Below are positions 1 through 6,395 of a stretch of 64,000 nucleotides of DNA, in pieces. The translations under genes and the position numbers were made by a program. The DNA is from Ruminococcus sp. (GTDB lineage: Bacteria; Bacillota; Clostridia; Oscillospirales; Ruminococcaceae): the NCBI RefSeq assembly GCF_017464355.1, contig NZ_JAFUAG010000029.1, positions 1 to 64,000 of the forward strand. The letters are read 5' to 3'. Position 1 is the stretch's first letter; each line of letters begins with the position of its first letter. The notes beneath the pieces are model-generated. The model saw nothing but the letters and a program-made list of their open reading frames with translations. It made no database searches and was not told the DNA's origin.

Positions 1-26
1 ATCACCTGTCTGTAATGTGGTGAGCC

Positions 27-77
27 GCAAATTTCCCTCTCTCCGTCGCCTACGGCTCCTCCAAGAGGGAAATTTGC
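27..77. repeat. palindromic intergenic element
   Basis: A perfect 14-bp inverted repeat (27-40 and 64-77, arm GCAAATTTCCCTCT) encloses a loop that holds a smaller dyad (CCGT/ACGG). No gene is seen in 1-313 apart from this element and the promoter. There is no T-run directly after it, so it is more likely a repeated palindrome or the remains of a terminator for an upstream gene than a clean terminator. Confidence 0.6.
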
Positions 78-171
78 AATTATTTGCTTAACATCTTATT
101 TTTTTGAGGGAGAGTGTCCAAGATCATTGACAAGTGTACATGCGGCTTTTCTGAAAAAAAGCCTCAGCCTC

Positions 172-200
172 TTGAAAAATCCCTTATTATATGGTATAAT
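172..200 (+). promoter_or_regulatory. sigma-A promoter of the pdxY operon
   Basis: TTGAAA (172-177), a 17-bp spacer and TATAAT (195-200), with an extended -10 TGG just before it. The predicted transcript start near 207 leaves about 105 nt of leader. That leader contains an 8-bp dyad (CCCGATAC at 220-227, GTATCGGG at 267-274). Confidence 0.8.
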
Positions 201-313
201 TAACTGATATTGGTTTTTTCCCGATACGGCGGTGAAAGGCATTTTGTTTCAAAGCTGTGTACATCGGTATCGGGGCTGTGATATCATACTATTTAAAAAG
301 AGGGTAAGTAAAA

Positions 314-1174
314 ATGAATGGCTGCAAAAGAGTTGCCGCTATACAGGATCTTTCGGGGCTGGGCAGATGTTCGCTGACAGTTATAATACCAACACTTTCC
401 GCCATGGGTGTGCAGGTCTGTCCTGTACCGACGGCGGTGCTTTCGGCGCACACGGGCTACAGCGAGTTCGTCATACGCGACCTGACCGATTTCATACATC
501 CCGCCCTTGAGCACTACAAGCGCATGGGCACTGAGTTTGACTGCATATACAGCGGTTTTCTGGCTTCGGCGGAGCAGATAGACCACTGTCTTGAATTTTT
601 CAACGCATACCCCAATGCGCTGAAGGTCGTTGACCCTGTCATGGGCGATGACGGCAAAAGCTATGCCACCTACACAGGCGAGCTTTGCAAGCGCATGGGT
701 GAGCTGGTGGCAGTGGCAGATATAATCACCCCGAACATAACCGAGGCTGCCATACTTCTCGGGGAGGAATACCCTGCTGCGCCCCTGGGCAGCAGCGATG
801 CCAGGTCATGGCTGGTAAGGCTTTCCGAGCAGGGCGCCAAGACGGTGGTCATCACCAGTGTAAATCTGGCGGGGGGCGGTATGCACACCATCGGCTACGA
901 CAAGGCTACAGGAAGCTTCTGGAAGATACGCAACGACTATGTCAAGGGCGCCCACTATTCGGGCACGGGGGATATCTTCACCAGTGTGCTGATAGGTTCC
1001 CTTCTAAAGGGCGACAGCCTGCCCATAGCCATGAACCGTGCCACGGCTTTTTCCGAGCTCAACGTGAAGATAACCTACAGCTACCAGCAGCCCTGGACAG
1101 AGGGGCTCATGCTGGAGAGCCAGCTGCCCTGGCTGACAAGCTACCAGCAGCTGGACGATTATTCCATACTATGA
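314..1174 (+). CDS. pdxY: pyridoxamine/pyridoxal kinase, PdxY type
   Basis: Ribokinase-fold kinase of 286 aa that phosphorylates B6 vitamers in pyridoxal 5'-phosphate salvage. The N-terminus carries the family signature DLSGLGRCSL followed by VCPVPTAVLS. DPVMGDDGK lies in the middle, and YSGTGDIFTS near residue 215 supplies the anion-hole glycines and the catalytic aspartate. A RBS (AGAGGG) precedes the ATG. It is the first gene after a strong promoter, and its stop overlaps the start of trmL (ATGA). No pdxS/pdxT is nearby, so the role is probably salvage. The family is clear; preference for pyridoxamine over pyridoxal cannot be read from sequence. Confidence 0.93.
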   Translation: MNGCKRVAAIQDLSGLGRCSLTVIIPTLSAMGVQVCPVPTAVLSAHTGYSEFVIRDLTDFIHPALEHYKRMGTEFDCIYSGFLASAEQIDHCLEFFNAYPNALKVVDPVMGDDGKSYATYTGELCKRMGELVAVADIITPNITEAAILLGEEYPAAPLGSSDARSWLVRLSEQGAKTVVITSVNLAGGGMHTIGYDKATGSFWKIRNDYVKGAHYSGTGDIFTSVLIGSLLKGDSLPIAMNRATAFSELNVKITYSYQQPWTEGLMLESQLPWLTSYQQLDDYSIL

Positions 1175-1773
1175 GTACGGCAAACGCTTTTGACGGTCCG
1201 CAGCAGGAAAGTCTGCGGGCGGGGGGGCGGGAAAGCCTGTGTGTTAAAGAACAGCGGCTCTCCCGAACAGAACACCGACTGAATATCGTCCTGGTAGAGC
1301 CCCGTATCCCCCAGAACACGGGGAACATATCCCGCACCTGCGCGGTGACGGGGGCAGCCCTGCACATGGTAAGGCCTTTCGGTTTTGAGATAGATGATAA
1401 AAAGCTGAAACGGGCAGGTCTTGATTACTGGGATAAACTGGATATATACTACTACGATGACCTGGAGGACTTCTTCTCGAAGAACGAGGGTGAGTTCTTC
1501 TACTTCACCACCAAGGGGCGCAGGGTGCATTCCGAGGCCTGCTACCCCGAGGACAGACCCGTATACATAGTTTTCGGCAGAGAGGACGCAGGGCTTCCCG
1601 AGGAACTGCTTTACGCCAACCCCGAAAGCTGTGTGCGCATACCCATGCGAAACACTCTCAGGAGCCTGAACCTTTCAAACTCGGTGGCCATAGCCGCCTA
1701 CGAGGTGCTGCGCCAGTGGGATTACCCCGACCTGGGCAGAGAGGGCAAGCTGACAAAATATACCTGGGACTGA
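1171..1773 (+). CDS. trmL: tRNA (cytidine(34)-2'-O)-methyltransferase TrmL
   Basis: SPOUT-class RNA methyltransferase that 2'-O-methylates the wobble base of certain leucine tRNAs. The knotted core starts at LNIVLVEPRIPQNTGNISRT. It contains FGREDAGLP and RSLNLSNSVAIAAYEVLRQ, the SAM-binding knot motifs. The open frame runs back to 808, but that part lies inside pdxY. I chose the ATG at 1171 because it overlaps the pdxY stop (ATGA), which gives 200 aa. That leaves about 37 poorly conserved residues before the core, longer than the usual family length of around 155, so a later non-ATG start is possible. Confidence 0.9.
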   Translation: MSTANAFDGPQQESLRAGGRESLCVKEQRLSRTEHRLNIVLVEPRIPQNTGNISRTCAVTGAALHMVRPFGFEIDDKKLKRAGLDYWDKLDIYYYDDLEDFFSKNEGEFFYFTTKGRRVHSEACYPEDRPVYIVFGREDAGLPEELLYANPESCVRIPMRNTLRSLNLSNSVAIAAYEVLRQWDYPDLGREGKLTKYTWD

Positions 1774-1794
1774 CAAAACAAGAGGAAACACAAA

Positions 1795-2301
1795 ATGAAA
1801 GTAAAATACAGATATGATACCCTCAGCGGAGATCAGCGGCACATAACTGTCATACTTATCATTATGGTGGCGGTGATCTGCTTTATAAAGCTTTACTCCG
1901 ACAGCAAAGGTACCAATGCTGACCTGATATTGCTGATATGCCTGCCTGTGATGATGTACTTTGTGCTGTATACCTTTCATACATCGATATTCACTGCCGA
2001 TGACAGCGGCGTTACTTTCGGCAGGATATTCAAAAAGCGGATAGCATATTCTTCCATAAGGGGCATAGATATCCGCACCGAGGTAAGAGAACAGATATTC
2101 CGCAGGGCAAAGCGCAGCAGAGTAACGGAGATAATCACTTTTCACTGCGATGACGGCGACCATTCCTTTGCGGGGATAATAGAACCCTCCCGCAAAAGCC
2201 TGACATATGTTCAGGGCTCAACGGGCGTAAGCGCAGAGGACAAGGCCAACAGCGCTTTTTCAAGGCTGAAATATTTCATCGAAAGCAAGAGGTATCTCTG
2301 A
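1795..2301 (+). CDS. two-helix membrane protein, tandem paralog 1 of 4
   Basis: 168 aa of unknown function. Two hydrophobic segments (about residues 18-32 and 43-60) are followed by a soluble C-terminal domain starting FTADDSGVTF. That domain contains YSSIRGIDIRTE, then EIITFHCDDGDHSFAG, and ends in an amphipathic SRLKYFIESK helix. The layout resembles bacterial PH-like (bPH/YcxB-like) membrane proteins, which is inference from layout only. It follows trmL by 21 bp with a weak RBS (AGAGGAAA) and is the first of four consecutive homologs. Genes 1 and 2 are separated by a single base. Confidence 0.85.
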   Translation: MKVKYRYDTLSGDQRHITVILIIMVAVICFIKLYSDSKGTNADLILLICLPVMMYFVLYTFHTSIFTADDSGVTFGRIFKKRIAYSSIRGIDIRTEVREQIFRRAKRSRVTEIITFHCDDGDHSFAGIIEPSRKSLTYVQGSTGVSAEDKANSAFSRLKYFIESKRYL

Positions 2302-2302
2302 G

Positions 2303-2812
2303 ATGAAAGAAAAATACGCTTATGACCCCGTCAAAGAAGACACCCATGCCATAGATGGCCTGATATATCTCGCAGCGATAGCACTGGTCGTATTTTTATT
2401 CATGAAACCCTCCGATCTGGAAAGACGTACATTCAGGATATTGGTATTTACAGCGGTTTCAATGCTGGTCTGCTTTATCGGACGTTTCATAGTCCCTATG
2501 CGCTTTCGCGCTGATGACAGCTCTGTTTCATTTTACAGAGTTTTAAGAAATAAGATACCATATTCTTCCATAAAAAGCATTGATCTGCGCACCGAAACAA
2601 GATCGTACAGTAAAAAGTCAGGTTTAAAACATATCAAATATGTATACACTGTCGAGATAATCACCTTTCACTGTGATAACGGCGACCATTCATTCGCAGG
2701 CGAACTGATCCCTTCGCATGAGATCACCAAACCATCGGATGTGTCCGAAGAGGACATAGCCAACAGCAGTTTCAAACGTCTGAAAGCGTTTATTGAGGGC
2801 AAAATGGCATGA
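2303..2812 (+). CDS. two-helix membrane protein, tandem paralog 2 of 4
   Basis: 169 aa, homologous to its neighbours. It starts MKEKYAYDP, has two hydrophobic segments (about 20-33 and 46-60), then FRADDSSVSF, YSSIKSIDLRTE and EIITFHCDNGDHSFAG, and ends in FKRLKAFIEGKMA. It begins one base after paralog 1 stops and overlaps paralog 3 by ATGA, so translation is probably coupled. Function unknown; the C-terminal domain looks PH-like by pattern. Confidence 0.85.
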   Translation: MKEKYAYDPVKEDTHAIDGLIYLAAIALVVFLFMKPSDLERRTFRILVFTAVSMLVCFIGRFIVPMRFRADDSSVSFYRVLRNKIPYSSIKSIDLRTETRSYSKKSGLKHIKYVYTVEIITFHCDNGDHSFAGELIPSHEITKPSDVSEEDIANSSFKRLKAFIEGKMA

Positions 2813-3327
2813 AAGAAGATTATGATCACGATTTTCCCAAAGAGGGCGATGAAAGCATTTTCGGGTGCGTCGCAGGACTGATATGGGGAGTGTGGATGTT
2901 AGTCTGTGCATATATCGGTGCAAGCTCAGACGACCGTGCGTTCGGCACTGTGCTGGGCGTTTTTCTCGGACTTCTGCCGATCATCATAATGATCATCGTC
3001 ATGTTGTCCGCACAGGCAAGCTTCACCGCCGATGACCATGCCGTGACCTTCCGCTATCTGCTGAAAAAAACTGTGATACCCTATGAGAAAATAAAAAGCA
3101 TAGAGGTAAAAACCGAATACCGTGAACAAAGCGTTCGCGGCGGGACGAACAAGTATTATGCGGAGGTCATGACCTTCCACTGTGCAGACGGCAAAGACTA
3201 TACTTTCGCAGGCAAGCTGGAAGTATACTTTGAACTGATACTCAAAGACCCGTCCTATCTGCAAAAGCAGACGGAGAACAGCAAGTTTTCAAAGCTGAAA
3301 GAATATATTGAGGGTAAAATGGCATGA
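2809..3327 (+). CDS. two-helix membrane protein, tandem paralog 3 of 4
   Basis: 172 aa. Same plan: MKEDYDHDF, hydrophobic segments near 22-38 and 47-66, FTADDHAVTF, YEKIKSIEVKTE, EVMTFHCADGKDYTFAG and a C-terminal FSKLKEYIEGKMA. The join with the preceding gene (…GGCAAAATGGCATGAAAGAA) is almost repeated at its own 3' end, which shows DNA-level duplication as well as protein similarity. It overlaps paralog 4 by ATGA. Confidence 0.85.
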   Translation: MKEDYDHDFPKEGDESIFGCVAGLIWGVWMLVCAYIGASSDDRAFGTVLGVFLGLLPIIIMIIVMLSAQASFTADDHAVTFRYLLKKTVIPYEKIKSIEVKTEYREQSVRGGTNKYYAEVMTFHCADGKDYTFAGKLEVYFELILKDPSYLQKQTENSKFSKLKEYIEGKMA

Positions 3328-3815
3328 AAGAAAAATATACTTATCCGTCGGATATACTATATGTGATCCTGATCCCGACCTTTTTATTGATCTTCATTTT
3401 GTCTATATCGCTGGAAGCAACATCGGTGGTAGTTTCGGCTGTCAGCGGGACGCTGTTATTGTTTTGTTTACTGCTCCTGCTGGTATCAAGTTATGTACCG
3501 TGCAGCTTTGAGGCGCAGGAAAAGGAAGTCAGATTTATAAAAGCGTTCATAAAGACCGATGTTATTAAATACAGCGATATCAGGAGCATGGAAATAAGCA
3601 GAGAGCATTATGATACCAGGTACGGCACCCGCTGGCTGGAAACTATCTGCTTTAAGCTTGATGACAGAGAACTGACGTTCAGTGCAAGTATGGATATAGA
3701 CTATTACAAGCTGGACAATGACCCCACTCAGCTAGGCAAACAATTTGAGAACAGCAAGTTCGCAAATTTAAAGCGTTTTATAGAAACAAAAATGAATACC
3801 AAGGAGGAAAACTAA
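3324..3815 (+). CDS. two-helix membrane protein, tandem paralog 4 of 4
   Basis: 163 aa, the most diverged copy. It begins MKEKYTYPS, has two strongly hydrophobic segments (about 10-28 and 36-54), then VRFIKAFIKTDVIKYSDIRSMEISRE and ETICFKLDDRELTFSA, and ends FANLKRFIETKMNTKEEN. The FHC(D/A)DG motif of the other three has become FKLDD, and the sequence is shorter. Its stop lies one base before degV, whose RBS (AAGGAGG) sits inside its last codons. Confidence 0.83.
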   Translation: MKEKYTYPSDILYVILIPTFLLIFILSISLEATSVVVSAVSGTLLLFCLLLLLVSSYVPCSFEAQEKEVRFIKAFIKTDVIKYSDIRSMEISREHYDTRYGTRWLETICFKLDDRELTFSASMDIDYYKLDNDPTQLGKQFENSKFANLKRFIETKMNTKEEN

Positions 3816-3816
3816 T

Positions 3817-4689
3817 ATGCCCAAGATCAAGATAATGACAGATTCGGCCAGTGATATATCGGCCGAGAACGAAAAGAAATACGATATCCAAGTGGTGAAC
3901 TTCAAGCTGGCTATGGGCGAGAAAAGCTACACCAGCCGCATTGATTTCGACAATGAGCAGTTCTATGAGATGATGGACGAGTATGACGGTATACCCGTTA
4001 CCTCCCAGATAACTGCCTTTGAGTTCCTGGAGAATTTCAAGGAGCTGTATTACAACGACTACACCGATGTCATCTATGTGAGCATAAACTCCAAGGGTTC
4101 ATCTACCTACAACAACGCTGTCATGGCGGCTGAGCAGTTCTATGAGGAGATACCCGAGGCAAGGGACGAGTTCCGCATAATCAACATCGACGGCAAGGGC
4201 TACACGGGCGGCTACGGCTATGCTGTGGTGGAGGCTGCCAAAAAGGCTCAGAAGGGCGCTTCTGTTCAGGAGATCGAAAGCTTTATCCGTGACTGGGTAG
4301 ACAACTGTGTTATCTTCTTCGGTATGTATTCTCTGCGGTATGCCAAGAAGTCGGGGCGCATACCCGCAGCTGCGGCTTTCGTGGGCGAGATAATGGGGCT
4401 GAGGCCTGTTTCACGCATACAGCACAACAGCATAACCACCGAGGCCAAGGTCAGGGGCGATAAGGCCATTATCCCGAAGATACTGGACCTGACCGTTAAC
4501 GAGCAGATACCCAAGACCCCCTACTGCGTAGTTTACGGCAACGACGAAAGCGTCCGTGATGAGCTTATACAGGCCATGACCAAGAAGGTGGGCTATCCCC
4601 CTGCGGACACCTACCGCATAGGTTCTGAGGTGGCAGTAAACGCAGGTCCCAAGGTAGTAGGCGTTATTTTCAAATCCCAGAAAAAGTAA
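3817..4689 (+). CDS. DegV family fatty-acid-binding protein
   Basis: 290 aa, full length for DegV proteins, which bind a fatty acid and in some Firmicutes present it to fatty acid kinase FakA. The diagnostic N-terminus ITDSASD is seen as IMTDSASDIS. PVTSQIT lies near residue 60, a SINSKGSSTYNNA turn near 90, and the YAKKSGRIP and GLRPV signatures in the second domain. The start is supported by AAGGAGG 7 bases upstream of the ATG. It lies between membrane-protein genes with no FakA in the window. DegV genes occur in several copies in Firmicutes, so no symbol is assigned. Confidence 0.93.
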   Translation: MPKIKIMTDSASDISAENEKKYDIQVVNFKLAMGEKSYTSRIDFDNEQFYEMMDEYDGIPVTSQITAFEFLENFKELYYNDYTDVIYVSINSKGSSTYNNAVMAAEQFYEEIPEARDEFRIINIDGKGYTGGYGYAVVEAAKKAQKGASVQEIESFIRDWVDNCVIFFGMYSLRYAKKSGRIPAAAAFVGEIMGLRPVSRIQHNSITTEAKVRGDKAIIPKILDLTVNEQIPKTPYCVVYGNDESVRDELIQAMTKKVGYPPADTYRIGSEVAVNAGPKVVGVIFKSQKK

Positions 4690-4699
4690 GAGGACGACT

Positions 4700-5512
4700 A
4701 TGGACGAAACATTACAGCAAAATGCTCCTGCACCTGACAAGGGCAAAAAAATAGAGGACATGGCACTGTGGGTACTGCTGGGCATATCGGTACTGCTTTT
4801 TGTGCTGACGGGCAGCAGCAAGGCCCTGATAATGGGCGTTATAGCCCTGGTATGGCTGATAGTAAAGCGTTTCAGGAACGCAAAGCGCCAAGCCGAGAAC
4901 ATGGAGTCGCACCTGAAAAGGGTCATCATCTTCGTGGTGCCGGCGGTATTCGTGAACCTTGTGGGCGCCCCTTTTTTCGTGGGCAAAAGCGGTGTGTGGC
5001 GCTATCCCCTCATAAAGAAATATGTATCGGAGATATACCACCCTGTAAGAATGCCTGCGTGGTTCCCTGACAAGCTGCCCGAAAGCAGCACAAAATGCAG
5101 CATACTATACCTGCCCTCAGCAATGCAGGGCAGCGGGTATTTCTCGGTGTGCTTTAACTGCAGCACTGACGCTGCAAAAGAATGGGCAGCTCTCGGTGAG
5201 GAGAATGCCAAGTACATCGTGCCACTGACGGACTACAACAACGCCCGTGAGCTTTCCCATATGGGCGAGGGCAGATATCTTGATTTCCTGCCATCGGGCT
5301 ACGAGACCGACCCGAAGTACGCAGTGTTCACCACTGCGGGGGATACCGAACAGCGCTCGGTGGACATAGTGCTGGATAACTCTTTCTGGTACGGCGATGA
5401 AGAGGGCACCATGATATACATTATGGAAACAAATCTCAGCGTTGACAAGCCTTACAACGAGATAGTCATAGTAAACAAGGAAAAAGGCCTGGTACAGCTG
5501 TTTTCAGAATAA
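4700..5512 (+). CDS. membrane protein of unknown function
   Basis: 270 aa. The N-terminal third has three hydrophobic segments (about residues 21-38, 41-57 and 74-93). The rest is soluble, with a conserved-looking FPDKLPESS, then an extracytoplasmic-type beta-rich region ending in a YGDEEGTMIYIMETN segment. I do not recognise a family. It starts 10 bases after degV and is the last gene before the terminator at 5517-5542, so it probably ends the operon that starts at pdxY. Confidence 0.8.
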   Translation: MDETLQQNAPAPDKGKKIEDMALWVLLGISVLLFVLTGSSKALIMGVIALVWLIVKRFRNAKRQAENMESHLKRVIIFVVPAVFVNLVGAPFFVGKSGVWRYPLIKKYVSEIYHPVRMPAWFPDKLPESSTKCSILYLPSAMQGSGYFSVCFNCSTDAAKEWAALGEENAKYIVPLTDYNNARELSHMGEGRYLDFLPSGYETDPKYAVFTTAGDTEQRSVDIVLDNSFWYGDEEGTMIYIMETNLSVDKPYNEIVIVNKEKGLVQLFSE

Positions 5513-5516
5513 CATG

Positions 5517-5542
5517 AAAGCCCCGCTTAGGGGGCTTTTTTT
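5517..5542 (+). terminator. rho-independent terminator of the pdxY operon
   Basis: AGCCCC (5519-5524), a 6-nt loop, GGGGCT (5531-5536) and a run of seven T. It lies between convergent genes. On the opposite strand the stem is followed by only three T, so termination there would be weaker. Confidence 0.85.
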
Positions 5543-5543
5543 G

Positions 5544-5978
5544 TCAGAGATATCCACGTATATCAGCCGAAAGCTGTTCTTCTATGGAGATGAGCTTTTT
5601 GGTGATATCCTTTGAATATTCATCGGCGGCGGCATATTGGTTAAGATACTTTGACAGGGACTTGACCCCCATGTTGCAGCCGTCGGTCATAAGGTCGGCG
5701 GCGGCCTTGTCGGTTTTTTCGGTCACAAGCCTGAAGTTCGCCTTTATGCCCCCCATTATCTCCGCTATCACGGGCGGATCCTTGCCTTCGTCGCCGAAAC
5801 GGCCAAGGTGCCTTGATATCTCACGGTGCATCTCCAGGTGCTGTGCGCGGCTGCGCTCAAGTATCCTTTTCAGGGGCTCGCTCAGCCTGAACTCAAGCAC
5901 GTCATCTATGGAGGATACCCCCATTTTCACCCCTGCGTCGCACTCACGCAGCAAACGTATGGTGTCCTGTTCTATCAT
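5544..5978 (-). CDS. small helical protein, ferritin-like four-helix type
   Basis: 144 aa, mostly alpha-helical and without membrane segments. It begins MIEQDTIRLLRECDAGVKMG and includes DLMTDGCNMGVKSLSKYLNQY followed by an acidic/amphipathic helix. It resembles a widespread Clostridia family of uncharacterised proteins with a ferritin-like (DUF2383-type) helical bundle; this is recalled similarity. The open frame extends to 6095, but the ATG at 5978 has a clean AAGGAG RBS and the upstream part runs into a palindromic element. It is monocistronic and convergent with the pdxY operon. Confidence 0.82.
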   Translation of the reverse strand: MIEQDTIRLLRECDAGVKMGVSSIDDVLEFRLSEPLKRILERSRAQHLEMHREISRHLGRFGDEGKDPPVIAEIMGGIKANFRLVTEKTDKAAADLMTDGCNMGVKSLSKYLNQYAAADEYSKDITKKLISIEEQLSADIRGYL

Positions 5979-6046
5979 GCTGACACTCCTTTTTCTGTTG
6001 GTATATACAGTATGTCCCGAAAGGACAGAAATATTCCCGACAGTAA

Positions 6047-6149
6047 TATAGCAATCCGCCTTAAAATTCAGACAAAATCCAGTCACAAAATCCATAGATC
6101 CGAGCTTTTGCGACTGGATTTTGTGAATTTAAATAGTTGGATTGCTATA
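6047..6149. repeat. MITE-like 103-bp hairpin element
   Basis: The terminal arms TATAGCAATCC (6047-6057) and GGATTGCTATA (6139-6149) are perfect inverted repeats. Inside, 6061-6084 pairs with 6112-6132 across ACAAAATCCAGTC and flanking bases with short gaps. Nearly the whole element is one stem with a loop of about 27 nt. It carries no ORF and sits in the 417-bp gap between divergent genes (5979-6395). Size, terminal repeats and AT-rich site fit a miniature inverted-repeat transposable element; no transposase with matching ends is in the window. Confidence 0.6.
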
Positions 6150-6253
6150 GTTTCACAGTAAGATATATTGTTTTTTATGAACATTTTAAACCTTTTATTA
6201 CTCAGTAACTATTGTATGTTTTGATAGATTTTGAACCGAATGTGTCAAATCCA

Positions 6254-6282
6254 TTGACTTGTGAAGCGTTTTGTGATATCAT
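6254..6282 (+). promoter_or_regulatory. promoter of the first dockerin gene
   Basis: TTGACT (6254-6259), 17-bp spacer, TATCAT (6277-6282) with an extended -10 TGA. It leaves a leader of roughly 105 nt before the AGGAGG at 6381-6386. Confidence 0.65.
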
Positions 6283-6395
6283 AAAATTATCAAACAATGT
6301 AATATTTACATAATGATTTTGGGACATCATTGTGTATATCATCAGGTCACGGACAACATAACGATTTGATCAAGAAGATCAGGAGGAAAACAAAC

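Noticed and set aside
207-313. riboswitch in the pdxY leader
   Set aside because: Only one 8-bp dyad is seen and no known PLP- or thiamine-responsive consensus; the leader is too plain to claim one.
808-1170. N-terminal extension of TrmL back to position 808
   Set aside because: This part overlaps pdxY in another frame, has no family similarity, and the ATG at 1171 gives a coupled ATGA start.
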